A DNA stretch of 64,000 nt from assembly GCF_016745235.1 (NCBI RefSeq), contig NZ_JAELVM010000001.1, positions 261,856 through 325,855 on the forward strand. Direction: 5' to 3'. How positions within the stretch are numbered: position 1 is the stretch's first letter; every line of letters starts with the position of its first letter. Of this stretch, positions 15,375 through 24,047 are shown piece by piece. The notes under the pieces were generated by a model that saw only the letters and a program-made list of their open reading frames with translations, was not told the origin of the DNA and did no database searches. Made by a program: the position numbers and the translations under genes. The stretch comes from Chryseobacterium endalhagicum (GTDB lineage: Bacteria; Bacteroidota; Bacteroidia; Flavobacteriales; Weeksellaceae).

Positions 15375-16847
15375 TTATTCAGGAATCCAAACACTTACAT
15401 TTCCTGCCGGAACCGGGAAATCTCCCCATCCGTTTTCATCGATCAATATTTTTTCCTTAGATCTTTTAAGCAGGTCTGTAAAATTTTGACCTGCATAGCG
15501 TTTCCCTATTTCCATAGGTTTACTGTAAGCTTCTTTATTGCTTAAAACTACAGCACATCCGGAATGTTCTTCATCCCCTTCGCGTGTCCAGCCCAAACAG
15601 TTGGCATCCTCGAAATAATCCCTCTGCATTCCATAGGCATGATCTTTTCTTGCTTTGAGAAGTTCTTCTATACCATCTACTTTTTCAAGGAAAATTTCCT
15701 GGTCATTACCTTCCCGGTCTTTATCCACATAATGGGCACCATAAAGGTCAGGATAAAACACACATGGATAGCCGTTTTCACGAAGAAGGATCAGGGCATA
15801 AGCCATAGGTTTGAACCATGCTTCTACCGGAGCTTCAAGATCCTGCAAGGGCTGGGTATCATGGTTTTCCACAAGACTTACAGAATGCATGGGATCTGCC
15901 TGGGTAAGTGTTTCGTCAAAAATTCTTCTGAGGTCATAAGAATCGCCTTCCCTGGAAGCAGTATGAAAATTATTCTGCAGCGAACTGTCGAAAAGGCTCA
16001 TACAGCCTTCTGTTACCTCAATGTATTTCTGGAGAAGATTCAGCTGTCCCGGCGCCCAATATTCTCCCACTGCGAAAATATTTTTTCCGGAATTGGAACG
16101 GAGCATCGTAAGCCATTCCTTATAAAAATCAAATGAAATATGTTTTAAGGCGTCCAGTCTTACGCCATCAAAATCTGTCAGGTTGAAGTACCATTCTGCC
16201 CAGTTGTTCAGTTCTTCACGTACAAAAGGATTACGGTGCTCGATATCGTTGTACATGAGATAATCGTAATTTCCTTTCTCATCATCGATCATCTCTTCCC
16301 AGTCATTACCGTACTCAGACTGTATTTTGAAAATGTGGGAATCCATCCCTTCCGCATAATCCACTCCGCTGAAACAGTTGAAGTTCCATTCAAAATCCGA
16401 ATACTTTTTTCCTCTTCCGGGAAAGGTAAATTTCGTGTAGGATTCTATTTCAATCACATCAGAGATGATCTTTTCCCTATTATTTTCGTCTACTTTTACG
16501 GCGTTAAATTTTTCCAGCTCATCACCGCCGGCTTTATGACCCAGAACAATATCAACGATGATTTCCATCTGTTGTTTTTTTAAAGCTTTAATAGCGTTCA
16601 GATAATCATTTTTTGTCCCATATTTTGTAGGTAAGATTCCTTTCTGGTCAAACTCTCCAAGATCATACAGGTCATAGGCATCATACCCTACTGAGTAGCC
16701 TCCATTGGTCCCTTTGTAAGCCGGTGGAAACCAAACAGAGGTGATTCCTAATTCCGCAAGATGGGGCGCCTGCTTTTCTGCTTCTTTCCATAACTTTCCA
16801 TCTCCTTCAGAATACCAGTGGAAAAATTGAATCATCGTTACATTCAT
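15375..16847 (-). CDS. Cytoplasmic alpha-amylase (GH13)
   Basis: A 490-residue glycoside hydrolase without signal peptide, like the cytoplasmic GH13 subfamily 5 amylases. Conserved regions are DIVLGHKAGG (region I), GVRLDALKH with the Asp nucleophile (II), AVGEYW with the acid Glu (III) and VENHDTQ (IV). It hydrolyses alpha-1,4-glucans inside the cell, probably glycogen-like stores or imported maltodextrins. It is followed on the same strand, after transcription start from 16847, by nothing close; dinB lies 47 bases upstream in the same direction and may be co-transcribed. Confidence 0.94.
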   Translation of the reverse strand: MNVTMIQFFHWYSEGDGKLWKEAEKQAPHLAELGITSVWFPPAYKGTNGGYSVGYDAYDLYDLGEFDQKGILPTKYGTKNDYLNAIKALKKQQMEIIVDIVLGHKAGGDELEKFNAVKVDENNREKIISDVIEIESYTKFTFPGRGKKYSDFEWNFNCFSGVDYAEGMDSHIFKIQSEYGNDWEEMIDDEKGNYDYLMYNDIEHRNPFVREELNNWAEWYFNLTDFDGVRLDALKHISFDFYKEWLTMLRSNSGKNIFAVGEYWAPGQLNLLQKYIEVTEGCMSLFDSSLQNNFHTASREGDSYDLRRIFDETLTQADPMHSVSLVENHDTQPLQDLEAPVEAWFKPMAYALILLRENGYPCVFYPDLYGAHYVDKDREGNDQEIFLEKVDGIEELLKARKDHAYGMQRDYFEDANCLGWTREGDEEHSGCAVVLSNKEAYSKPMEIGKRYAGQNFTDLLKRSKEKILIDENGWGDFPVPAGNVSVWIPE

Positions 16848-16894
16848 AGGGTGTGATTTGGTAGGTTTCCTACAAGATAGTGAATTTTTTTCAC

Positions 16895-17992
16895 CTATTG
16901 ATTTTCAAACTCTTCGAACGGAATCTTTAGTTGAATTGAAACCTGCTTTTTTTCCTCTGTGTTGAGGTGGGATAGGGACAGTCCCAACAGCCGTACAGGT
17001 TTGTCGAACGGTCTGAGCTCCCAGAGTTTTTTCCCGGTATTGAAATATTGTTCGGCAGAAGTGAAATATTCTTCTTTTGTAAAGCTTCTGGTAAAAAGAG
17101 AGAAATCTTTATATTTAATTTTTAAAGTTAAAGCTCTTCCTGAAATATTATTCTTTTGCAGCCGCTGATGGAGCTCCTGACTCAGATGCTCCAGTTTTTC
17201 ATTGATTGCCTGGTCATCAAAAAGATCCTCAAAAAAAGTTCTTTCCACGGCCACACTTTTCTGGATACGATGAGGTTTCACTTCAGAATTATGAATGCCC
17301 CTGACAACATTGTAATAATAGGCGCCGGATTTCCCAAAAAGCCGGACCAATTCTTCCAGGGATTTTTTCTTTAAATCTTTTCCTTTATAAATTCCTAAAC
17401 TAAACATTTTGTTAGCTGTAACTTTCCCTACACCGTAAAATTTTTCGACAGGAAGTTCTTCTAAAAATCCTTCAATTCTATCCGGATGGATCGTTTTCTG
17501 GCCATTCGGTTTATTGATGTCCGAAGCTACCTTGGCCAGAAATTTATTCACGGAAATTCCAGCTGAAGCGGTCAATCCGGTCTGTTCAAATATTTTCTGA
17601 CGGATTTCTTTCGCAATCTGATTGGCAGATTCTATATCTTTTTTATTTTCGGTAACATCCAGATACGCTTCATCCAGGGAAAGAGGCTCCACAAGATCTG
17701 TATATTCATGGAAAATTTCACGGATCTGTTTTGATATTTCTTTATAACGTGCAAAACGGGGCGGCACAAAAATAAGATGCGGACATTTTTCCTTTGCCGT
17801 TTTACTGGGCATCGCAGAGCGGACACCATATTTTCGGGCTTCATAACTTGCCGCAGAAACCACACCACGGTGTTCTCCGCCTACAGCAATAGGTTTCCCC
17901 TTAAGTGAAGGATCATCATGCTGTTCCACGGAAGCATAAAATGCATCCATATCAACATGAATAATTTTGCGGGTGGGAAAAGAAGAATCCAT
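16895..17992 (-). CDS. dinB: DNA polymerase IV (Y family)
   Basis: A 365-residue translesion polymerase. The catalytic carboxylates are in HVDMDAFYASVEQ near the N-terminus and PLSLDEAYLDVT; helix-hairpin-helix and little-finger regions follow (FYGVGKVTANKMFSLGI). It copies damaged DNA at the cost of accuracy. Length is normal for DinB. No LexA-like box is obvious upstream; the 217 bases upstream hold a dispersed repeat copy. It lies 47 bases ahead of the amylase gene. Confidence 0.96.
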   Translation of the reverse strand: MDSSFPTRKIIHVDMDAFYASVEQHDDPSLKGKPIAVGGEHRGVVSAASYEARKYGVRSAMPSKTAKEKCPHLIFVPPRFARYKEISKQIREIFHEYTDLVEPLSLDEAYLDVTENKKDIESANQIAKEIRQKIFEQTGLTASAGISVNKFLAKVASDINKPNGQKTIHPDRIEGFLEELPVEKFYGVGKVTANKMFSLGIYKGKDLKKKSLEELVRLFGKSGAYYYNVVRGIHNSEVKPHRIQKSVAVERTFFEDLFDDQAINEKLEHLSQELHQRLQKNNISGRALTLKIKYKDFSLFTRSFTKEEYFTSAEQYFNTGKKLWELRPFDKPVRLLGLSLSHLNTEEKKQVSIQLKIPFEEFENQ

Positions 17993-18050
17993 ACCGCAAA
18001 GATATGGATTCCTTTATTTTGAAATAAATTATTAGCCCAGGTTTTATAGG

Positions 18051-18205
18051 ATGGGAGATGGAGGCTGGAAGTTACTGTTGGCCAATAAATTTTAAGCAGT
18101 CACCTTGACATTTATCTGATCTGGTTTAAAAAGATAATAAAAATATACTATAGCTAAACTTTCGGGCTATAATAACTTCCCTCTTCTAACTTCCGGCTTC
18201 CTGAC
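18051..18205. repeat. Dispersed GGCTGGAAGTTA element, copy B
   Basis: Left end GGGAGATGGAGGCTGGAAGTT, right end AACTTCCCTCTTC plus CTTCCGGCTTCCTGAC. Ends and the internal CTTTCGGG match the element at 7219-7349. Left and right ends are imperfect reverse complements of each other. Confidence 0.65.
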
Positions 18206-18209
18206 TACT

Positions 18210-18665
18210 TTATATTTTCATTCTCATCGTAACGAGCAGAGACTCAAAACCGGCTTTTTCATAAGCTTTAACTGCAGATTCATTTTCGGAATACACATCA
18301 AGCCTGATTTCTGAGATATCTTTGGATGCTGCCCAGCTGATCAGTTCATCAAGAACCGCTTTATTGATTCCTTTACCTCTGTGCTCCGGCTTTACAAACA
18401 TAAAACCCAGATAGGCATAACGGTCAAAATTCGAGTAGTTATTGTCCGGTGTTTTAATCTTTGCATAACCGGAGGCTACGATTTCATTATTTTCTTCTGC
18501 AACCAGTACGAAGGCATCTTCTGATTTGATCAGTTGAAGCAGATCATAATAATGGATCTCTCCATCAATGAGCGTGCTGTTAAATGGCCTTTCCGCAGTC
18601 ACAATTCCCTGTTCAAATTCTAAAAGGATCTCAATATCCTGTTCAGTAGCTTCTCTGGTGATCAT
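18210..18665 (-). CDS. GNAT family N-acetyltransferase
   Basis: A 151-residue single GNAT domain. The acetyl-CoA loop is VKPEHRGKGINKAVLDEL, followed by SENESAVKAYEKAGFESL. Substrate unknown. The start codon shares one base with the stop of the upstream thioredoxin-like gene (TAATG), so the pair is translationally coupled. Confidence 0.93.
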   Translation of the reverse strand: MITREATEQDIEILLEFEQGIVTAERPFNSTLIDGEIHYYDLLQLIKSEDAFVLVAEENNEIVASGYAKIKTPDNNYSNFDRYAYLGFMFVKPEHRGKGINKAVLDELISWAASKDISEIRLDVYSENESAVKAYEKAGFESLLVTMRMKI

Positions 18666-19180
18666 TATTGTAAAAGATGATTGATGGTTTCCTGAATTTC
18701 CGGATCCTCCGGTGAAATGGCGTAGTATTTTGCAATAGAAGATTTCTGATCCACCACCATATATCTCGGAATCCAGTTCAGATCAATATAATTGTTGAAA
18801 TCATTTTTCCAGCCTGATGCAAACCAGTAATTATCCTTGTCCTTCATATGGAACCGGTCCAGGCTTTTATCAAAACCTTCTTTTGATCTTTCAAGGGAAA
18901 GGAAGACAAAATCTACATTGGGATTGTTTCTTTCAAGCTCTTCAGCTTTTGGAAGGGCTTTCAAACAGTCTCTGCACCATCCGGCCCAGAAATCAATCAC
19001 TAGAACTTTTCCTTTATGCTCATCAAGAATCTGCTGAATAGTAACGCTTTTTCCTTCTTCATTCTCCAGCTTCTGTACCAGGGCTTCTTTGGAAAAACCG
19101 GTTTTAAGCACTTTGGGCTGCTGCTGTGAATAGCCCAGTCCAAAAATACTTATCGTAAGAATTAATGCTAACTTTTTCAT
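18665..19180 (-). CDS. TlpA-like periplasmic thioredoxin-fold protein
   Basis: A 171-residue secreted thiol-disulfide protein: signal peptide 1-18 (ending LGYSQ), thioredoxin fold with active site Cys69-Arg-Asp-Cys72 in WAGWCRDCLKALP, and cis-Pro region NWIPRYMVVD. It should reduce or transfer thiols in the periplasm, for example in cytochrome maturation or oxidative stress. CRDC differs from the common CxPC. Upstream partner in a two-gene unit with the GNAT gene. Confidence 0.92.
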   Translation of the reverse strand: MKKLALILTISIFGLGYSQQQPKVLKTGFSKEALVQKLENEEGKSVTIQQILDEHKGKVLVIDFWAGWCRDCLKALPKAEELERNNPNVDFVFLSLERSKEGFDKSLDRFHMKDKDNYWFASGWKNDFNNYIDLNWIPRYMVVDQKSSIAKYYAISPEDPEIQETINHLLQ

Positions 19181-19282
19181 TCTTTCAATTTCATTTATAC
19201 AAATCTAAACAATGAAATGCAATTGGAAACCGATTTTTTATGAATTAGGAAAAATTTATGAATTGAAAAATTCTATAAAGAT

Positions 19283-20098
19283 CTATGAATAGTTTTTAAC
19301 CAAACCTTTTACCACAGCAATCACATTCGGCATGGCTTTATTGGCGGCATTAAGAACTTCTTCATGGGAAACGGCGAGGGCAATATCCGGCCCGCCCAGA
19401 TCTGTAATCACGGAGATACAGAAAACATCCATACTCATATGTCTGGCAACAATGACTTCAGGAACGGTACTCATTCCTACCATATCACCACCAATAGCTT
19501 TGATCATTCCATATTCTGCCGGAGTTTCGAAAGTAGGTCCCTGCAGGGCAACATAAACGCCCTGATGAATTTTAATATGGTTTTCAGCCGCTGCTTTTTC
19601 CGCGGTTTCAATCATTTTTTTGTTGTAAGGTTCGCTCATATCCACAAAACGCGGCCCGAACGACTCAATATTTTTACCACGAAGCGGGTGCTCAGGCATC
19701 ATATTGATATGGTCTTTTAAAATAACGATATCGGCAACGCTGTACGCAGGGTTCACACCGCCGCATGCATTGGAAAGAATAAGGTTTTTAATACCCAGCA
19801 GATGGAAAACCCTGATCGGAAAAGTCACGGTTTCCATAGAGTGGCCTTCGTAGTAATGGAAACGTCCGCTCATCATCAGAACCTTTTTTCCTTCCAGGAT
19901 TCCGTAAATTAATTTTCCTCCGTGTCCTGCAACGGTCGTTTGTGGAAAATTGGGAATTTCAGGATATTCTAAAACGTGAATGGCTTCTACCTCATCCTGC
20001 AGTTTTCCCAGCCCGGATCCCAGAACAATGGCAAAATCAGGAACTTCTTTGATGATATTTTTAATAAAATCGGCGGTCTGCTTAATTTTTTCTAACAT
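19283..20098 (-). CDS. Purine-nucleoside phosphorylase (punA/pupG type)
   Basis: A 271-residue enzyme of the trimeric PNP family: phosphate loop VLGSGLGKL, GRFHYYEGHS, and LILSNACGGVNP with DHINMMPEHPL. It splits inosine/guanosine with phosphate to base and ribose 1-phosphate for salvage. The frame is open to 20185, but ATG at 20098 gives the family N-terminus; the longer version would sit deep inside lpxK. With this start the gene overlaps the 3' end of lpxK by 17 bases. Confidence 0.95.
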   Translation of the reverse strand: MLEKIKQTADFIKNIIKEVPDFAIVLGSGLGKLQDEVEAIHVLEYPEIPNFPQTTVAGHGGKLIYGILEGKKVLMMSGRFHYYEGHSMETVTFPIRVFHLLGIKNLILSNACGGVNPAYSVADIVILKDHINMMPEHPLRGKNIESFGPRFVDMSEPYNKKMIETAEKAAAENHIKIHQGVYVALQGPTFETPAEYGMIKAIGGDMVGMSTVPEVIVARHMSMDVFCISVITDLGGPDIALAVSHEEVLNAANKAMPNVIAVVKGLVKNYS

Positions 20099-21107
20099 AA
20101 TCCAGGATGATTTCATTGAATTCTTCTTTCTTATCAATAATGACATTGATAGGCCAGTAGTAAACAATTTCTCTAAGATAGTCAAAAGTTTTCAGACGCA
20201 CATAATCTTTCTCCGTGGTCAGGATCAGTTTGTATTCCCCTAATTTTTTATATTCCGCCGTGATTTTTTTGATATCATCATCGGTGAAATTATGATGGTC
20301 CCTGAATTTTAAATGCTTCACACGCTGCGAAAATTTAGCCAGATGCTCAAGAAGAGGCTTCGGATTGGCAATTCCCGTGATCAGAAGGATGTCGTAGTAG
20401 TTCAGGTTGTTGTCCGGAAGCATTTTATCTTTTCCGTACACATTTTCGTCATAACCGATGGATGAAAAGAATACTTTCTGGTTATGGGAAGGTCTTATCC
20501 TTGAAATGTAGTATCGTTTGGTTTCTTCGGTAAGCTCATCAGGACATTTGCTGACCATGATGATATCTGCTCTTTTGGAACCGTTTCTGGATTCCCGCAG
20601 ATCTCCGGCCGGAAGAAGGTGGTCTTTAAAATAAGGATCATTAAAATCGGTCATCAGAATATTGAATCCCGCTTTAATGGCTCTGTGCTGTAAAGCATCG
20701 TCCAGAACCAGAACATCCAGATCCATATCTTCTATTACTTTTTTGGCTCCGGGAACTCTTTCCTCCGAAACGGCAATGACGAAACGGTTTTTGAAGCGTT
20801 CAAAAAGCTGCATGGCCTCATCGCCCACAATTTTATAATTGCTGTCGTAATTCGTTACTTCATAACCTTTTGTAAGTCTGCCGTAACCGCGTGAGAGAAC
20901 CCCCGTCCTGTAATGTTTGGACAGATATTGGGCAAGATACATCACCATAGGCGATTTTCCGCTTCCGCCTACAGAAAGATTTCCGACATTGATTATCGGA
21001 GTTTTAAACTTGGTTGTCTTAAATACTCCCAGATCATACATTGTGTTTCGGATACCCGTTGCCAAATGATAACCGAGGGAAAAAGGATATAGGTACCATC
21101 TTTTCAT
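20082..21107 (-). CDS. lpxK: Tetraacyldisaccharide 4'-kinase
   Basis: A 341-residue lipid A biosynthesis kinase that phosphorylates the 4' position of the disaccharide precursor at the inner membrane. The P-loop is VGNLSVGGSGKSPMV (about 42-56), with an N-terminal membrane-associated helix (YLYPFSLGYHLATGI) and VLVLDDALQHRAI as further signature. Its 3' end overlaps the purine phosphorylase gene. It is divergent from truA; the -7 element on its strand ends only 7 bases before its ATG. Confidence 0.95.
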   Translation of the reverse strand: MKRWYLYPFSLGYHLATGIRNTMYDLGVFKTTKFKTPIINVGNLSVGGSGKSPMVMYLAQYLSKHYRTGVLSRGYGRLTKGYEVTNYDSNYKIVGDEAMQLFERFKNRFVIAVSEERVPGAKKVIEDMDLDVLVLDDALQHRAIKAGFNILMTDFNDPYFKDHLLPAGDLRESRNGSKRADIIMVSKCPDELTEETKRYYISRIRPSHNQKVFFSSIGYDENVYGKDKMLPDNNLNYYDILLITGIANPKPLLEHLAKFSQRVKHLKFRDHHNFTDDDIKKITAEYKKLGEYKLILTTEKDYVRLKTFDYLREIVYYWPINVIIDKKEEFNEIILDYVRKN

Positions 21108-21114
21108 ACGTTTG

Positions 21115-21122
21115 CAAAAATA
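21115..21122 (-). promoter_or_regulatory. -7 promoter element of lpxK
   Basis: TATTTTTG on the minus strand, 7 bases before the lpxK ATG; the transcript would have almost no leader. Confidence 0.45.
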
Positions 21123-21178
21123 GGGATTTTCATAAGGATTTTATATAATATTCTCAAAGACTTTTCATTAAATTAAAG

Positions 21179-21186
21179 TATTTTTG
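21179..21186 (+). promoter_or_regulatory. -7 promoter element of truA
   Basis: TATTTTTG (TAnnTTTG) overlaps the in-frame TTG at 21184, so translation should start further on, at the TTG of 21205. Confidence 0.5.
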
Positions 21187-21204
21187 TGGAGTTACTTTAT
21201 TACA

Positions 21205-21960
21205 TTGAGATACTTTATTGAATTTTCTTACAACGGAAAAAATTATTTCGGTTATCAGATACAGCCGGACGCTATTTCCGTGCAGGAAGAACTTGAAAAA
21301 GCGCTTTCCACCATTTTAAGGGAAGACATCAAAACTACGGGTGCCGGACGGACGGACACGGGTGTTCACGCCAAAAAAATATTTGCCCACTTCGATACGG
21401 AAAAAGCAGTAGATGAGGTGAATCTTCCTCATAAACTGAACAGTTTTCTGCCGCCTGATATTGCGGTCAAAAGAATATTCCAGGTGAGAGCTGATTTTCA
21501 TGCCCGCTTCGATGCGACGTACAGAACCTACGAATATTATATTTCCCTCGCGAAAAATCCGTTCACCCAGGAATCTGCATGGCAGCACTGGAAAAGAAAA
21601 CTGGATATTGCTCCTATGAATGAAGCCTGTAAGATTCTGTTTGAATATGAGGATTTTACAAGTTTTGCCAAATTGAAGACCGATAATAAAACCAACATCT
21701 GCAAAATGTACAAAGCAGAATGGGAGCAGAACGGAACAGAACTTAAATTTACGGTTTCAGCGAACCGTTTTCTGAGAAATATGGTCCGCGCAATTGTGGG
21801 AACGATGGTAGAAATAGGAAGCGGTAAAATAAAGCCTGAAGAGCTGAGAAAGATCATTGAGGATAAAAACCGTAATGCTGCCGGAACTTCAGCGCCGGGA
21901 CATGGGTTGTATCTTGTGGATGTAGGTTATGAATTTGAATCAAAAGAAAATGGGTCTTAA
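21205..21960 (+). CDS. truA: tRNA pseudouridine(38-40) synthase
   Basis: A 251-residue enzyme that makes pseudouridine at positions 38-40 of tRNA anticodon stems. The catalytic Asp51 is in GAGRTDTGVHA, with RFDATYRTYEYYI and FLRNMVRAIVGTM as further family motifs. The start is not ATG: the family N-terminus RYFIEFSYNG directly follows a TTG at 21205, while the upstream TTG at 21184 lies within the promoter element. A membrane-protein gene follows 37 bases later. Confidence 0.94.
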   Translation: MRYFIEFSYNGKNYFGYQIQPDAISVQEELEKALSTILREDIKTTGAGRTDTGVHAKKIFAHFDTEKAVDEVNLPHKLNSFLPPDIAVKRIFQVRADFHARFDATYRTYEYYISLAKNPFTQESAWQHWKRKLDIAPMNEACKILFEYEDFTSFAKLKTDNKTNICKMYKAEWEQNGTELKFTVSANRFLRNMVRAIVGTMVEIGSGKIKPEELRKIIEDKNRNAAGTSAPGHGLYLVDVGYEFESKENGS

Positions 21961-21997
21961 TCCTTAGTAAAATTTTAAATCAATAAAAACACAAATT

Positions 21998-22339
21998 ATG
22001 CTATCAATTTTTATTCTTATCGGAGCGTACCGTTATTACGCACAACTGGCCGAAAGATTCGGGAAAACAAAATGGCACTACGGGCTTTTGGCTATTGTCG
22101 TGTATCTGGGAGCTCAGCTCGTATTCGGCTTTTCTTACGGAATTTATAAAGGAATTACAGATCCCGCTTCTGTGGATGGAGTGGATTATGCAGGTGTTTC
22201 TTTTGTGAATCTGATCAGCTGGGTTATTTCCATTGCGGTGGTTTATGGCGTTTATCAGCTTCTGGAAAAGAAATTCGTGAAAGAGCATGTCAATAAACCT
22301 TCTATTGAAATTGAAAAAATAGGGGAGAAGGATTTGTAA
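21998..22339 (+). CDS. Small membrane protein of unknown function
   Basis: A 113-residue protein with about three hydrophobic segments (residues 1-12, 27-52, 68-88) and a charged tail (KKFVKEHVNKPSIEIEKIGEKDL). I do not recognise a named family. It is probably co-transcribed with truA (37-base gap). No catalytic motif is visible. Confidence 0.75.
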   Translation: MLSIFILIGAYRYYAQLAERFGKTKWHYGLLAIVVYLGAQLVFGFSYGIYKGITDPASVDGVDYAGVSFVNLISWVISIAVVYGVYQLLEKKFVKEHVNKPSIEIEKIGEKDL

Positions 22340-22382
22340 GATTTTATAATATAAAATTTATAACCTGAAAGTAGGTGGAGGT

Positions 22383-22428
22383 GCTCGAAGCCACCGGATA
22401 AGTTAGCTTCGAGAGCCTCAGCTAACTT
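22383..22428. repeat. Two mutually exclusive hairpins
   Basis: CTCGAAGC (22384-22391) pairs with GCTTCGAG (22406-22413), and AAGTTAGC (22400-22407) pairs with GCTAACTT (22421-22428); the middle arms overlap by two bases, so only one stem can form fully. A further GCTAACCTAAG follows. It lies between the membrane protein and the second Crp-type gene. Confidence 0.6.
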
Positions 22429-22484
22429 ACATCAGCTAACCTAAGAAAGCCTCAGAATAGCCATAGAAATTAAAAACTACTGCC

Positions 22485-23072
22485 ATGACTGAAATAGAAA
22501 AACTGGGATTGGCCCTCAATCAGTTTGCCGGCCTTTCGGAAGAAGAGTTTAAACTGTCAGAAGATTTCTGGCTGCCCAGGACTTATAAAAAGGGAGAATT
22601 CTACAACCTCCGCGGGACGGTTTGTACGTATTTCGGCTTTATCATTGACGGTGTTTTCCGTTCCTATACCATTGAAGAAAAAACAGGAGAGGAGAAAAAT
22701 GTTTTTCTCTATTCTGCGAACGGTTTCGTGGTTTCCTTTAAAAGTTTCATCAACCAGATGCCCTGCGATTATCATACCCAGGCTTTAACGGATGCTTCCA
22801 TTATCTACATCCGCTACACCGATCTGCTTTCGCTGTATCATCAGTCGCACCGGTGGGAAAAGTTTGGACGGCTTTTGGCTCAGGAAGCATTCAATATTAC
22901 GATGAGCAGGATTGAAGGATTTCTGCTGAAGTCGCCGGAAGAACGTTATCTGGACCTGATCCGGCAGCATCCCGATATTTTCAATAATGTTCCCCTGTAT
23001 CATATTTCCTCTTATTTAGGGGTTCAGGGACCGTCTCTGAGCAGGATAAGAAAAAGAATTTCAGGGAAATAG
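22485..23072 (+). CDS. Crp/Fnr family regulator
   Basis: A 195-residue regulator with a cNMP-binding-like fold (about 25-120) and a short C-terminal helix-turn-helix, HISSYLGVQGPSLSRIRKRI (about 173-192). Residues typical for cAMP binding are not evident, so the signal is open. A 20-bp palindrome lies 5 bases after its stop codon, in front of the alpha/beta hydrolase gene, which is its likely target. Confidence 0.9.
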   Translation: MTEIEKLGLALNQFAGLSEEEFKLSEDFWLPRTYKKGEFYNLRGTVCTYFGFIIDGVFRSYTIEEKTGEEKNVFLYSANGFVVSFKSFINQMPCDYHTQALTDASIIYIRYTDLLSLYHQSHRWEKFGRLLAQEAFNITMSRIEGFLLKSPEERYLDLIRQHPDIFNNVPLYHISSYLGVQGPSLSRIRKRISGK

Positions 23073-23076
23073 TACG

Positions 23077-23096
23077 ATTTTAACCAAGGTTAAAAT
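23077..23096 (+). promoter_or_regulatory. 20-bp perfect palindrome, likely operator
   Basis: ATTTTAACCAAGGTTAAAAT is a perfect palindrome centred about 36.5 bases before the end of the GAACTTTG element (23116-23123), close to the spacing seen at the CRP-like box of the redox cluster. It would bind a dimeric activator such as the Crp-type protein encoded just upstream. Confidence 0.65.
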
Positions 23097-23115
23097 TATC
23101 CTCATTTTATCTGCG

Positions 23116-23123
23116 GAACTTTG
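23116..23123 (+). promoter_or_regulatory. -7-like element of the hydrolase gene
   Basis: GAACTTTG has one mismatch to TAnnTTTG and lies 26 bases before the ATG at 23150. Confidence 0.4.
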
Positions 23124-23149
23124 TCTCATAATTTAAAACAATAAATATT

Positions 23150-23920
23150 ATGAAAACAAAAACGATCGTATTGATTCATGGATTATTTGTGAACAATACA
23201 AGCTGGAAAGAATGGAAAACTTATTTCGAAGCACAGGGGTACACGGTTCATACGCCTTCTAATCCGGGACATGAGGGAGATCCTGAACAACTGAAACTCA
23301 ATATCCGTCCGGAGCTGAAAAATGTAGGCTTTGATGACACGGTAGACCACTTGGTGAAATTTATTGATACCTTACCGGAAAAACCTATTGTTATCGGGCA
23401 TTCATTCGGAGGTCTGATGGTTCAGAAACTGATTGATATGGGAAAAGCCACAGCCGGAGTGAGTATTGACGGTGCGCCGCCCAAAAATGTGATAGCTCCT
23501 TTTTCTACCGTAAAAATAGTATGGCCTGTGGTGAATTTCTTTAAAGGAAACAGTCCGTATTTAGGGACAAAAGAATGGTATCACAAAGCTTTTTTCAACA
23601 ATTATTCAAAAGCGGAAAGTGATCAGTTATACAAAACGGTTGCCGTTCCTGAAAGCCGTAAACTGGCAAGAGATCCGCTTTTAAAATCCTCTGCAGCGCT
23701 TGATTTAAAGAAACCTCACGAGCCTCTGCTTTTCATTGCGGGTTCCAATGATCATATTTTCCCGGCAGCTTTCTCAAGAAAAATAGCTTCAGCCTATAAG
23801 GATCAAAACAGTATCGTTGATTTTAAAGAATTTGAGGGCAGAAGTCACTTTATCTGTGGCGAAAAAGGCTGGGAAGAAGTGTCAGGATATATTCTGAACT
23901 GGCTGAAAAATCTGCCTTAA
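23150..23920 (+). CDS. Alpha/beta hydrolase
   Basis: A 256-residue cytoplasmic hydrolase. HGLF forms the oxyanion region, the nucleophile is Ser85 in GHSFGG, Asp is in FIAGSNDHIFP and His in EGRSHFICGEKGW. The substrate is unknown; the length and sequence fit small esterases. It lies directly behind a Crp-type regulator gene and a palindromic operator, with its own promoter element. Confidence 0.92.
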   Translation: MKTKTIVLIHGLFVNNTSWKEWKTYFEAQGYTVHTPSNPGHEGDPEQLKLNIRPELKNVGFDDTVDHLVKFIDTLPEKPIVIGHSFGGLMVQKLIDMGKATAGVSIDGAPPKNVIAPFSTVKIVWPVVNFFKGNSPYLGTKEWYHKAFFNNYSKAESDQLYKTVAVPESRKLARDPLLKSSAALDLKKPHEPLLFIAGSNDHIFPAAFSRKIASAYKDQNSIVDFKEFEGRSHFICGEKGWEEVSGYILNWLKNLP

Positions 23921-24004
23921 GCTATTCATATTGTAAATAATGGTTATCTGAAATTTTCTATGACGATTTGATGAACTTGTAAAGGCTGTCAAATTATAAA
24001 GTCT

Positions 24005-24012
24005 TATTTTTG
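24005..24012 (+). promoter_or_regulatory. -7 promoter element of the ABC exporter gene
   Basis: TATTTTTG matches TAnnTTTG, 35 bases before the ATG at 24048. Confidence 0.4.
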
Positions 24013-24047
24013 CATAGAATTTTAATATTCTTTCTTCAATTCGTACA

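Noticed and set aside
15564..16136. 190-codon frame on the plus strand
   Set aside because: It is antisense to the alpha-amylase gene and has no family features.
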